A stretch of DNA of 64,000 nt from Trebouxia sp. TZW2008 (lineage: Eukaryota; Chlorophyta; Trebouxiophyceae; Trebouxiales; Trebouxiaceae), in the NCBI GenBank assembly GCA_002118135.1, contig BDIU01000313.1, positions 1-64,000 of the forward strand. The letters run 5' to 3'. The position numbers were made by a program, and so were the translations under genes. Shown in pieces: positions 32,449-51,400 of the stretch. Numbering within the stretch: position 1 is the stretch's first letter; each line of letters opens with the position of its first letter. Under the pieces are notes generated by a model. That model worked only from the letters and a program-made list of their open reading frames with translations, did no database searches and was not told the origin of the DNA.

Positions 32449-32806
32449 CATACACGATCGCTGCAAGCAAGTAGCTTGGCTGTCACTTCGAACTTTCGCC
32501 TTGCTGAGCGTAATCCTCAGAACCGCCCTAGTGAAGCTGTAAACGCCCCAGCTCTGCCTCACAGCTCCACGAGATGTGCCATGCAACATGCCAGTGCACT
32601 CATTGCGATTGACAGGCGGGCACAACAACGTTTCAGTTCACGCATCTGACCACAGCACAACTTCTGGCAGAACGCGTCCGCATTCTGCGCTTGCTATAAG
32701 TCGATCAGTTGAGATCGATACCTAATCAGCAGTAGCCTGCCTTCGACTCGACTTTGCCGGGCGCTTCGTTAAATTAGAACAGGGCTGCGCCTGCTATCTG
32801 TATCAT
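32449..32806. promoter_or_regulatory. Bidirectional CpG-rich promoter, RPT2 and coiled-coil gene
   Basis: About 360 bp separate the two divergent start codons. The segment is CpG-rich relative to both gene bodies (for example GAGATCGATACC and GCGCTTCGTT). No TATA box is evident. Confidence 0.55.
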
Positions 32807-35800
32807 ATGGGCCAGAATCAGAGCGGGCAGAACTTCGGGCAGGGAGGGCCCGGAGGGGGTCCTGGAGGTGACAAGAAGGATCAGGTGAACTGCTGAAGCC
32901 TTGCTTGCCCTCGCCCATAATTCAGAACATGACGTGTGCATCAAATCAGTCACATGCCAGCAGCCTGTTTGAAGGATTCGCATAGCATGGTGCAAAGTCC
33001 GGTGACGTCTCTCCTAGTCAGGACAGCTTGAGCAACACCTCACACAGATGACTTTGCAGTCTACTGCATTGCCTGAGCTGACACAACTTGGCCGACATGC
33101 AGTCTGCTGATAAAAAGAAGAAATGGGAACCTCCTGTACCTCCACCAAGAGTGGGCAAGAAGCAAAAGAAGAGGGGTGCAGCAGCAGGTCTTGGAACTAA
33201 GCTTCCTGGCGTGACACCTAATGCAAAATGCAAACTGAGGCTTCTCAAGCTTGAGCGGGTGAAAGATTGGCTGTTGATGGAAGAGGAGTTCGTGGCAAAT
33301 CAGGAGCGCTTGAAGCCCCAGGAAGAAAGAAATGAGGAGGACAGGTCTAAGGTGCTCAATACATACATGCTCCAGCAGCAACATCAAACAGCTATCATGC
33401 TTATTTCTGGCAGCTTGATGCCTTACATTGCTGCTGTATGATAGGTTGCTTATTCCAGTCAGCTAGATGCCTTGACTTGATGCTGCTGTATGACAGGTTG
33501 ATGACCTCAGAGGCTCACCAATGAGTGTTGGTAATCTAGAAGAGATCATTGATGAGAAGTAAGCCACACAACCAAGCTGTCCTGCTCGCTGCTGCATCAG
33601 AACTAAATTGATTCTTGTGTGCTGCTGCAGCCATGCCATCGTATCTTCATCTGTGGGTCCTGAGTACTACGTCACTGTCTTGTCCTTTGTGGACAAAACA
33701 CAACTTGAGCCTGGATGCTCAGTGCTCATGCACAATAAGGTGAGCCACAGCCTGCAAAGCAACATGCTGATACCTGCTGCAAGCACCTGTATTCAGGCCA
33801 GCTCATATGGCTTGACTGCACCCTGAACAGATTGGGCATGGCACAAATTGTTCAAGCAGGCTGTCCAGCTTATAGACCTGAATACCCCTTTGAACATGAG
33901 CACATCTGCGCAGGTTCTGTCTGTTGTGGGACTTTTGCAAGATGAAACAGACCCGATGGTGTCAGTCATGAAGGTAGCGCCTGCTGTCGTTGCTGCAATT
34001 CTGAGCCACATACATGTCCAATTGCCACCAAATCTGCTGCTTTAACACTGCTTCAACCCAGCCATTTGACTGTTATGCAAGCAGCATGGGAAGGTACTTG
34101 GCATCTGCTCAAAGTGTGCCATCATGCAAACAGCGCACAAGTGTGCTTGGTATTTGCTGTCATTGTCATCTGGAGGTGCCAGTCAGGCCAACACAATATG
34201 CTGTTGGCTGCAGGTAGAAAAGGCGCCACTAGAATCATATGCAGATGTTGGTGGTCTAGAACAGCAAGTCATTGAGATCAAGGAAGCTGTTGAGCTGCCT
34301 TTGACGCATCCTGAGCTGTATCAAGACATTGGTATCAAGCCACCAAAGGTATGGCTGTCATGTTTTCAAATGGCTATGCACTATATAGCTGCAATGCACA
34401 AGCCTCTCGTGATTAAGACTGTTGCTTGCTTGCTGCCAGCACCTGTTTTGCTGCTGTTCACAGAAATGTGCTGGCACATGCTGCAATTCCGCTGTGTTGT
34501 ATACGCAAGCTGCTTACCCTAGGTGTGTCTGCATGCAACTTGGCCTGCATGCAAACTGCACTCATTGCCGAGTATTGCATCATCTGTTGGGTGCGTGCAT
34601 GCATGATGTGGATATGCTGTAATGAATGTCAAGCAAGCTAATGCTTGCCTTCCATGGGCATTGCAGCCGAGCTCTGCTGTCATGTGATTGTAAGCATGCT
34701 TTTCCTGCAGGGTGTCATCCTGTATGGTGAGCCAGGCACCGGCAAAACGCTGCTAGCAAAGGCAGTTGCAAACAGTACATCTGCCACCTTTTTGCGTGTG
34801 GTGGGGTCAGAGCTGATTCAGAAGTATCTTGGAGATGGGCCTAAACTGGTGAGGGAGCTCTTCAGAGTTGCTGAAGAGCTAGCACCCACCATTGTCTTTA
34901 TAGGTGAGGCAGCTTCCATCTTATCATCACCCCTGATGCTGCTATGTGTGACATCCTGCTTTCACACTGCAAGATCTGATGCTATCCAGCAGCAGTCTGC
35001 GTGTCAGCCAGGACATGTTTTGGCACAGACAGCAGTGCGTGCTATATGGCTGAGCGACGAGCAGATAAAAACAGCTGCTTGCAATGTATGTGCTGCCGAT
35101 GCCAGGTCTCAGACTCGATGTTTCATGCAGATGAAATTGACGCGATCGGTACCAAGAGGTACGAGTCACAATCAGGAGGGGAAAGGGAAATTCAGCGAAC
35201 TATGCTAGAGCTGCTGAACCAGATGGATGGCTTTGACTCTATGGGTGATGTCAAGGTACATTTCCGACCGGGCTTTGCAGGCAATCTGTGCCGACATGCG
35301 CTGCTTTTGCTGTGTGGCAAGCACTCCCTTAGTTCATCAGCAGTTGTCTAGTCAGCTTCATGTTCAGCTTAAGACATCTTGTGCACGTTTCAATTGACAC
35401 ACAGGCATTGCATCACCTCTGTGCATCTTGTGATGACTTGTTGACCTTGTGCAGGTCATCATGGCCACGAACAGGATAGACTCACTGGACCCTGCTTTGA
35501 TTAGACCAGGCCGAATAGACAGGAAGATTGAATTTCCTCTTCCTGATACCAAGACAAAGCGCCGCATTTTTGGCATTCACACTGGTAGAATGACACTCAG
35601 CGATGATGTCAACCTGGAAGAATTCATCATGGCAAAGGTGAGGTGCTGCTGAGCTTACAGGTTGCCCCAATTTCAAGGACAGACTCATGGCAACATGCTG
35701 TTTTCAGTCTTCATTCTTGATCTGAACTGAGATGTTTGCTGTAGGATGAACTGTCAGGTGCAGACATCAAAGCGGTGTGTACAGAAGCAGGTCTTCTTGC

Positions 35801-35906
35801 GTTGCGAGAGCGGCGCATGCGGGTCACTCATGCTGACTTCAAGAAAGCTAAAGAAAAGGTGCTGTACAAGAAGAAAGAGGGTGTACCAGAAGGCTTGTAT
35901 ATGTAG
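32807..35906 (+). CDS. RPT2: 26S proteasome regulatory ATPase subunit RPT2 (subunit 4)
   Basis: An AAA+ ATPase of the 19S base that helps unfold ubiquitinated substrates and opens the 20S gate. Ten exons join in frame: 32807-32884, 33103-33351, 33497-33558, 33631-33739, 33914-33973, 34214-34348, 34711-34903, 35131-35255, 35455-35637 and 35745-35906. The N-terminus MGQNQSGQ has the Gly-2 typical of RPT2 N-myristoylation, followed by a glycine-rich tract and [12 protein letters not shown]. The AAA module shows Walker A GEPGTGKT (exon 7), Walker B VFIDEID split across exons 7 and 8, and [15 protein letters not shown] with the arginine finger region (exon 9). The C-terminus GVPEGLYM carries the HbYX-type gate-opening tail (L-Y-M). 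The length, about 440 residues, is normal for the family. No exon copies are seen here. Confidence 0.97.
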
Positions 35907-36249
35907 TTACAGAACTTACACGCAATGTATTGTGCATGCATGCATGCAGACCAATGTTCAGCCGTCTCTGACGTAATCCATCTACGCCTGACCTGCACGT
36001 TATCATGTTCGTTTCTGCCGTTCATCAGGTCTGAGAGAGTGCTCCTCAACAGTGCTTACGAGCTGTCGTTAAGACCGCTATGAGCTAGCATATTGTCACC
36101 AGTGTCATAAGCAGCAGCTGACAGCAGCTACTGCTAAAGCATGGGATGGTACGAAGACGCTTTGGTGACTGCTGGCAAGGCAAAACAGTATTGTGCATTG
36201 ACAGCAGATCACTTCTGTGTTCACGGGCAAAGCTCGCTTCTGATGCTGG
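35907..36249. other. Convergent 3' spacer
   Basis: About 340 bp lie between two convergent stop codons. A short TGCATGCATGCATGCA run lies near 35933-35948. No gene is seen. Confidence 0.5.
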
Positions 36250-36829
36250 CTAAACCATTGTGTTCCCAGTCAGAGCTTCAGTTTGTGCTGTAGCGCTGTC
36301 TCTGTCAACCTCGTTTGTCTGGGTGCCAAACTGATTTCCCTGCACCATTGTGCTGCAAACTTGAGATAAGCCTGACAAAGACAAAGGGCACAAAACCCAA
36401 CGCTGATTACAGCATGGCTTGTTCTGACTGCCTGATATGCATACCTCTTTCTCCATTGCAAGATTGACTTCTTCCTGCTCCACTCGCTTCTGATAGTAGT
36501 ACTCGCGTACAGCCCACTCGTATTTGGATTCATTCAGGCCAAAGAAGTTTGCTAGGTGTTCGTCAGCAACGTCCCAGGCTGCATGCATCTGTTGAGGATC
36601 ACAAGTGTTCTTTTGCAGAGCACGGTGGCAGCAGAGGGCACTGACCACTGGACAGAGCTTGCCAAACGGTCGTCCATCTGCTTGTAGCTGCTTGCTTATA
36701 AGCCGACGTTGACTCCGCTGTTTGCAAGTCAAAGGTGGCTGCAGTCTGAGTTCGTGGCACGGTCTCGTCAAAACTGTTCACAATTGATACAGCCTCTATC
36801 TCAGCAATCTCATTCATACTGGTTGCCAT
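36250..36829 (-). CDS. FAM177-like small protein
   Basis: The central exon (about 36620-36445) encodes AWDVADEHLANFFGLNESKY followed by EWAVREYYYQKRVEQEEV. This matches the conserved C-terminal block of FAM177 proteins (a leucine-glycine turn, then KYxxAxxEYYxxKxxEEE). Exon 1 starts at the ATG at 36829 (MATSMNEIAEIEAVSIVNSF) and the last exon (about 36355-36250) ends in TEALTGNTMV. The exact donor of exon 1 is not resolved, because its frame differs from that of the FAM177 block. FAM177 proteins are small eukaryotic proteins of poorly known function. The gene is divergent from RecQ, with a CpG-rich spacer of about 510 bp. Confidence 0.6.
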
Positions 36830-37340
36830 GTTGCGATTGAATGCTGTCTGTGCAGTGTAGGTCTTTCACACAAAGTGCAGTGTGAAGACAAGTCAGGCAA
36901 AAGTCGGGAAGCTCGAGTGGAAATCGAAACTTGGTGCCAAGTCAAATTCGCTGCTCCCGTTTAACTACGCTATGCCGACGCTGCACTGCCTCTGTCAACC
37001 AAGCCTTTGAGCTTTGAGTACAAGGAAGTTGTTCTCAGTGTCGCATCGAGAAGGGCCGTCCTCACAAGCAGCGCATGACAGACAGTGTGATCCTACTAGC
37101 TGTTGATCTTGCTTCGGACAGCCGACTGGACGCGCTGCGTGCGAGTATACCTACTATGGGGGCACTTGAAGTGTTCCAGATAATTATCAAAGCATTCAAA
37201 GCACACAAAATGTGACGCGCGGCAACTCAACGTGGATCAAAGCGTGTCTCGGCATGCATCCTATTGTGGCGTCAGCTCTGTCGTACGGTCAGTGTCAGTT
37301 TGTGTAATCGCCGCATTGGAGTCCCTGCCTGCCTCACTGC
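36830..37340. promoter_or_regulatory. Bidirectional CpG-rich promoter, FAM177-like and RecQ
   Basis: The spacer between divergent start codons is CpG-rich (for example TTGTGGCGTCAGCTCTGTCG near 37263). It contrasts with the CpG-poor introns of the RecQ gene. Confidence 0.55.
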
Positions 37341-45127
<7,787 letters not shown>

Positions 45128-45195
45128 ATGCATGGCTCAGCTATCACAACAATTGTGACATCGTTCGCTGGCCGACATGCCCAGCTCCTACCTGT

Positions 45196-45197
<2 letters not shown>

Positions 45198-45226
<29 letters not shown>
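45198..45226 (+). repeat. (TA)n microsatellite after RecQ
   Basis: About 14 TA units start about 70 bp after the RecQ stop codon. Confidence 0.95.
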
Positions 45227-45227
<1 letters not shown>

Positions 45228-45229
<2 letters not shown>

Positions 45230-45881
45230 GCTTACCAAGTATATTCAACAGATGAGCTATGATTTCATGAAGAAAGGTCAGGCTTGACTAGATTTGATAC
45301 CTTGACATATTTTTGATATTTGTATTGTGACTTGCAAATTTGAACTCAGCTCCAGCTGATGGCCTCAAGGTGCAGACATTCATGCTTTGCTTTGTAACAT
45401 GCGCTTTGCATCGATGGTTGCCCCCTGCTGCATATGATTGCAGCTGTAACTTGGGCGGAATTCTCGTACTTGTACACGGACTACGTGAGAGATGACAGCA
45501 GACATTCATTGGTTCTTTTTCCATGCAGAGCAGCTGTGCATTTGAGGCCATAGGCACAGCACATGCAGCAAGGATGATTGGATGTCAAAAGTTTTACATT
45601 GCGATAGGGATTGTCTATGTTGTTGAACAGCTGAGTCCAGGTCATGTTGAAGTTGAGTACAATGTCAGTTCACTCTTGATTCAGAGCTGTATGTGTTCAT
45701 TTAAAACCAAATATAGCAGAGCTAGACAGAGCAGTATATGATACATGGTCCACAGGGGCACCTGAATATTGCAATTCATTGTTTCACACTCCAGCTTGGG
45801 GCAAAAATACCAGCCACCATCAAAATGAGTGCACTGTCAAACATATACAAGCGAGGGGCAGCAAACACAACAACAGCTGGT
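45228..45881. other. No supported gene
   Basis: This is the spacer between the convergent RecQ and BET-type genes. An open plus-strand frame at 45523-45741 has no domain and no splice partners. Confidence 0.45.
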
Positions 45882-48053
45882 TCAATCCTCATCCGAAGAC
45901 TCCTCTCCTGAGGACTCCTCAACATTGTCTGCCCTTGACCCCTCTGGCCGGACACGCCTGAAGTATCTGTCCAATTTTGAGATGGTCATGGGAGACAACA
46001 CGTCAAAGTCAAGCTCCAGCTCTGTGCCTTGAGCATCAAGCATGCTTGCATCTTCTTTGAGAAGCTTGAGAACATGATCCAGCTGCTCACCCTCCACCTC
46101 ACTCAGAAGAGCTGCAATCTCCTGCTGCCGCTCGTGTGGAACAGGATTTTTGGGCACAGGCGCAGCATAGCCATGATCCAAGCCATTCTGCAGGAAAAGA
46201 GCAATGCCTAATTAACAGCATCTTGACATCCCTGGGAAAAGAATATGCATATGGCTTGTACAATCTTCAAATCGATTGTTATGCATCCTCAACGCATGAG
46301 ATGGCACTTGCAGCCAGTGACGTAAGATTTGGGCATTGTCAATGCAGCCTGCCACAGTACAGGTTTACGGTAAAAATTGTATACTGTATTGGCAACACCA
46401 TTATGTGACGGCAGCACATTTGTGACGCTGAATCAGAGATGCAGACTGTCAAGCCAGGGCACATTGCTGCATGATGCAACATAAACAAGAGTATGGAGAG
46501 CCTACCCGCCCAGCAGTGCGTCCATTTTTCGAGCTAGAACTCCTTCGCTGCAACTTCTTTTCAGGAGGACCGTACTCGTTGGGCTCATACTTGGGTGCTG
46601 CCACCCCAGCATTGTTGCGCCGCGCCCTAGCATCAGTAGCTGCAAACCCAGACTTGCTCCATTGATCAGCAAAGTACTGCTCAGCTTGCCTGCCAGCCCT
46701 GTCGATGGGTGTTTCCCTCTTGTTATAGAGGTGGCAATTGGTCCAAATCTGTCGCATGTCCTGCACAGGCGACGCAAAGGTTCAGACGTTAACAAAAACA
46801 CACAACGACAGCTTGATAACTCTTGCAATGGATAGCAATCTGACCATTGCACAAAACAGAATGCACTGGTATAGGCAGATCTACACTGTTGAGTACACAG
46901 GGTTGCCCACATACAGGCAGAGCCACAGACGCACTACTTGACAGCTGCATTACGCAGGCAGCAATGGCAGCCACAGATAGGGGCAGACACAAGACAAAAG
47001 GCAGGCAAGCAGACAATGACGAATCAACACAGCACAACCCCAAAGTCTGCTTTCAGTAAGTTGACAAGGCATACCTCAGCAAACTGTTGCGGCGTACTGT
47101 AGTCCCCCCTGTGAAGCTTAGCCTTCAGGGTGGCAAGGTCCATGGGACGCTTGATGACAGCATAGTAGTCAGGAACAAGCTTGGCATCCACTGGTCTGTC
47201 GAAGATTGGAGCGCTAGGTCCCAACACCCTGCGAACCTGGTCGACCATTCTGCTGCATTTGTCCACAAATTCATCCTGTGTCCAGGAAGTACCAGCGCCA
47301 GCAGAAGAGGCTGGAGGTGACTGCCGTCCGCCGCGGCCTGCGTGAAGCACGACTGGGTTAGGAGACGAGTGGACCCAAATTCACATTTTTGACAAGCGAC
47401 CATGGTCGTTCAGAAAAAGCAGCAGCAGCAGCAGAATGTCACGGCAGTCTGACAGGCAAAAGGCATTCGGGCGAACAGAGATGAGCCAAAAGGTGAGACT
47501 CGCCTGGCCTGCCGTGCCCAGAGTTAGGTTGGTGTCTTTTGGCCGCCGGAAGCTCAACAGCCTGTCAGAAGGCAGACAGCTTTGGGAGGGCTTCCAAGCA
47601 CAAGCTGCTGACCAGTAAGCACTCTACAGCACGTTCAGGCAAAAGCCATACGCAGGCTGGCAACGGCAGAGCCTAAAGACCGCTTCTATACAGCTTCCAT
47701 CCATGCTCAGAACGTCAAGGTTACATACTGCAAGGACTGGCCTATACCTCGAAACTGTCAACGGATTTGCGTTTCTGAGCAGCATTTGCGATAGACAGGC
47801 TTCTCATAGGCGCAGCAGGCGGGTCGAAAGCATCTAGCTTCTGCAGGATGTTGCGTAGCCGATGCACGTCAGCCTCACGGACGCGGCCAGCTTGAAAAGC
47901 TTGGTCCGGCGTCAGGAGAACTGCGCCACCGCTTTTGCCGTCCTGCAACCACTTGCTGTCGCCAATGAGAGAACCGTCATCTAAACGTAACCAAACCTGC
48001 CTGCACGACATCTGCTGCCCTCCATTGACAAGGTGGGGAGGCATGACTGTCAT
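45882..48053 (-). CDS. BET/GTE-type protein: single bromodomain plus NET domain
   Basis: A chromatin reader expected to bind acetylated histone tails. Minus-strand exons: 48053 to about 47745 (MTVMPPHLVNGGQQMSCRQ, then a basic ending), about 47341-47070 (WTQDEFVDKCSRMVDQ, then FDRPVDAKLVPDYYAVIKRP and MDLATLKAKLHRGDYST), about 46765-46500 (DMRQIWTNCHLYNKRET, which contains the acetyl-lysine-contacting Asn of the YN pair) and about 46190-45882 (NET domain LLSEVEGEQLDHVLKLLKED with LELDFDVLSPMTISKLDRYF, then an acidic SGEESSDED tail and the stop). One bromodomain followed by NET is the plant/algal GTE arrangement; animal BET proteins have two bromodomains. The bromodomain is split by an intron between the ZA loop and helix B. 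A short CAG tract near 47414 is intronic. Confidence 0.88.
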
Positions 48054-48478
48054 ACAGGCAGGCTGGAAGCACTAGCGCAATACAACAACTAGCCTAAACC
48101 TCCTAACCTACGCATGCTCGCTGCAAGAGCAAAACGCAAGCGGAGGTCAGGTCGCAAGCAAGGGCGTTACGAAAATTCTCTGAGGGCGTTTGCAGAAATC
48201 ACTCAGCGAGTCCCCCGTCTCGCCGGAATGATCACGGTGGCGTTGGCATTTATGTCGGGCCTCAGTTGAACGGGTCAGGGTTGACTGGACCCCTGACTCA
48301 CATCGGCAACGTGATCAATGAACGGTCGAAAGCGGGGCATCTAAATCGCTGTACCCGCCAAAACGGCGCCGTCGCAACAGCGCATTCTGATTCAGCCGTG
48401 ATCAGTCATTGCGGAGTGCAGAGCGTTAGGATTACGCAATGCATTGGCGGAGAGCTGCTGTCAGTGGCGGTGGCTGTC
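48054..48478. promoter_or_regulatory. CpG-rich spacer upstream of BET-type gene
   Basis: About 425 bp lie between the BET-type start and the end of the G-patch gene, which are on the same strand. The segment is CpG-rich (for example AACGGTCGAAAGCGGGGCAT near 48320), in line with promoter islands elsewhere in the window. Confidence 0.5.
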
Positions 48479-51400
48479 TCAACTCGAGTGCCCGAGGCCC
48501 TGCTTCTTTGGGCGTACGAATGCTGTGACAGGCTCAGCAATGCCCTGTTGATCCTTGCCTAGGCCTGAACCCTGACCAGAGAAGCCCCATCTAGCCAACA
48601 TACGTGAACCATAGCCTGTAGTATGCTGCTCAAATTTGCCGTAGCGCAAATCTGTAGCTACTACAGTAGGCTGTGGACTGGGCAGTGACCCATGTTGCTG
48701 CTGCAGCTGACCACGTTCTGCACGTCTGGCAAGCTTTTGCTGCTTTTTTGCGGCTTTTTTGACATCTTGCTTTGTCATGAAGCACTCTGGCATGCCAGGC
48801 CACTTTTGATATATGTTACCACCATGAGGCATCAGCTGTTCTGCCCTGTCCTCAGGTGTCTCACCTGCTCCACACAAGCATCAATGCATGAATGACAACA
48901 GGTAGCAGGAGGCCTGGAAAGCTGTTGAATATGCGCAACAACTGCACACATTTGGTGTGACATCAGCAGAAATTGGAGGCAAATCTAACAAGTATGCTAG
49001 GCGAGGTCTCACCTGTTTGCACCATTGTGGATGGCTGCAAGGTATCAAAACTCTGCTCAGCGTCTGCTGTCAAATCTCTTTCAGCTGATCCTAGCATGCT
49101 GCTTTCAAGCCTGCAGTGACACCACGCTCAAGAGTGCACTCACAAGCTGCTGTGTTTTCAGAAAGGGGTCAGCCATATCAATGTCTTTACAATGCCGCAG
49201 CAGAGCGGCTGTGATGATACGACATCTTGAGGCACGACTGGCTCAAAGCACACCTGTGGAGCCAAAAATATACATGATGCAATCCTTTGATGCAGCCCTC
49301 TTGCCTTTCTCTAAAAGAAGTAAACCAACCTACCAACACTCAGTGCTTTCTTATGAGACATTGTGTTGTCCTGGACAGGACAGCTGATGACAGCTACTGC
49401 ACAGTATTGCAATGTAGTGCACTGCCACTGCAGTGCCTTCTCAACTACAGCTAAGATGCCACTTAAGTGCCTTCTCAGCTGCAGCTCAGATGCAACTGCA
49501 GAACATGCATAATGACTGCTGCAGAGACTGTCACAGCTGAGGTGAATGGTAGAAAGTGCACTGCAGCAAAGGCTTTACATACGATGAGAGATCTGCTCAA
49601 GGTCGATCATCAGATGCAATGATGCATTGCTGCAACATTTGTTGTCCAAGCACCAATGTGCAATGATGCTTGGCTGCAGCATTTGCTGTTCATGCAGCAA
49701 GGTGACGCATGTTTCGCTGACCTGTCATACAAGGGCATTGCAGGGCCACTCCCAAGCCCAGCCCTGCTTTCTTCAGCCCTGCTTTCTTCAGGGTACTCAA
49801 ACTCAGGCAAAGGCGAGCAACCCAAACCAGGATGGGCTGACTCAACAGGGTCAGCAGGCTGTGCGTCCAAAGCATGCCAGGGTGCTGAGGGCGAAGCAGC
49901 TGACAGGTCTGGGTCCAGAATGGCTGAAGCATCTGCAGGCAGTAATGTGCAAGCGTCACCAAGAGCCAGGGCTTCTTGACACTGACGTCGCAACAACAGG
50001 TCATTCAATATTCCTTAACATGGCATAGCGCAAGCTAGAGGTGCGGCAGCAGTGATGCTCCTCCATGAGTTCTGCAACAGAGCATGTACAGGAGCAGTGC
50101 AGCTGCTGATTTGGTCTCCCTGAGGCAAATGGAGACACTGACAAAGTCACGAAAAGCAAGTGCAACTGCAGTATCTGACTAAGCAATAGGCCTCCCAGCT
50201 CGCATTCACTTGATGCACCTGCGTTGCTCAGTACAAGCTGCTTGAGCGTGCCATGGGTGGGAACGCACACACCTGGCATGCATAGCGACATACAACACTT
50301 GCCTGTGTCAGGTGTTGCTGCTGCTGCTGCATCCTGTATGCTCTGACTAGACTGCACAGCCTCAGCAGGCTCTGCTGCTTCAGCAGCATCCGTCTGAGCG
50401 CGCTGCAAGGCTGGTCTGATCTCCAGTGGGTCACCACCAACAACGCCACTTGACACAAAGCTGATTGGCTGGTTGAACCTGGCAGGCTGTGTTCCTGAGC
50501 CTGCATGACAGCAGACTTCTGGTCACGTGTGCCAATGACACACAGCAACAGATGCTGGTCACTGCAACAGCTGGACAGCTTTGAGGTTTGCTTGACGCAT
50601 CACAAGCAAGCAAACACAGCATCACAAGCAAACAAACACAGTTGTCAATCTCCAAATTGATGATGAACCAAATCATGTAGATGTCCATGGGCTATGGAGA
50701 TGATCCCTGCCCATCTTCACACCACATCTCAGTGGGCAGTGGACATCTCCACTGAGCATGTTCCTGGGGTACATGACTCAACAAATGAACTAGAGGGGTG
50801 GCTCACCAAAGGACTTGCGCACAGGTCTTGAGCCAGTTTGGCTTCCTTTCCTGAAAACATGCATGGCAGCCTCTGAGCGCGCCTGCTCCTCGAGGATGCT
50901 CTTCACCTTGTCTGCCTCCCGTCCAGTGGGCAAGTGAGTGCGTTCACAAGATGCAATCTGAATCAGCAAGCAAGCAGCAGTCAGCAATCATGACAAATGT
51001 CATTGCAGCAATGCAGCTAGGAAGCTTGCCAGGTTTGCGTATCACGTCAACAAGACATAGGAGCAGCAGGCTGAGCAGAGCATAAAGGAGTTCAGCGCTT
51101 TTGACAGCTGATCCTTTTACCCTAGGATCCACACCACATGCACCAGCAAATTTGAATGCAATGCTAAGATGAGACCAGCCATACACTACGTAAAGATTGT
51201 GACATGCAAACACACAACAGATAGCGCATGGCAAAGTCCTAAAGAGGACAAGTTGCTGTGAGTGTCAACCTCTGACAGACCCTTGCCCTTAGTGCATTAG
51301 TCAAGCACTGAAGCACAACGACATACCACAACAAACTTCTTCTTGCCTGAGCCCTGAGCACTGGCCTTTAAGCCATAGCAGGATGCCAGTCTCATCACTG

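Noticed and set aside
34645..35208. RPT2 reading straight through after VFIG
   Set aside because: The open frame past 34903 is intron read-through. The conserved DEID is completed by splicing to the exon at 35131.
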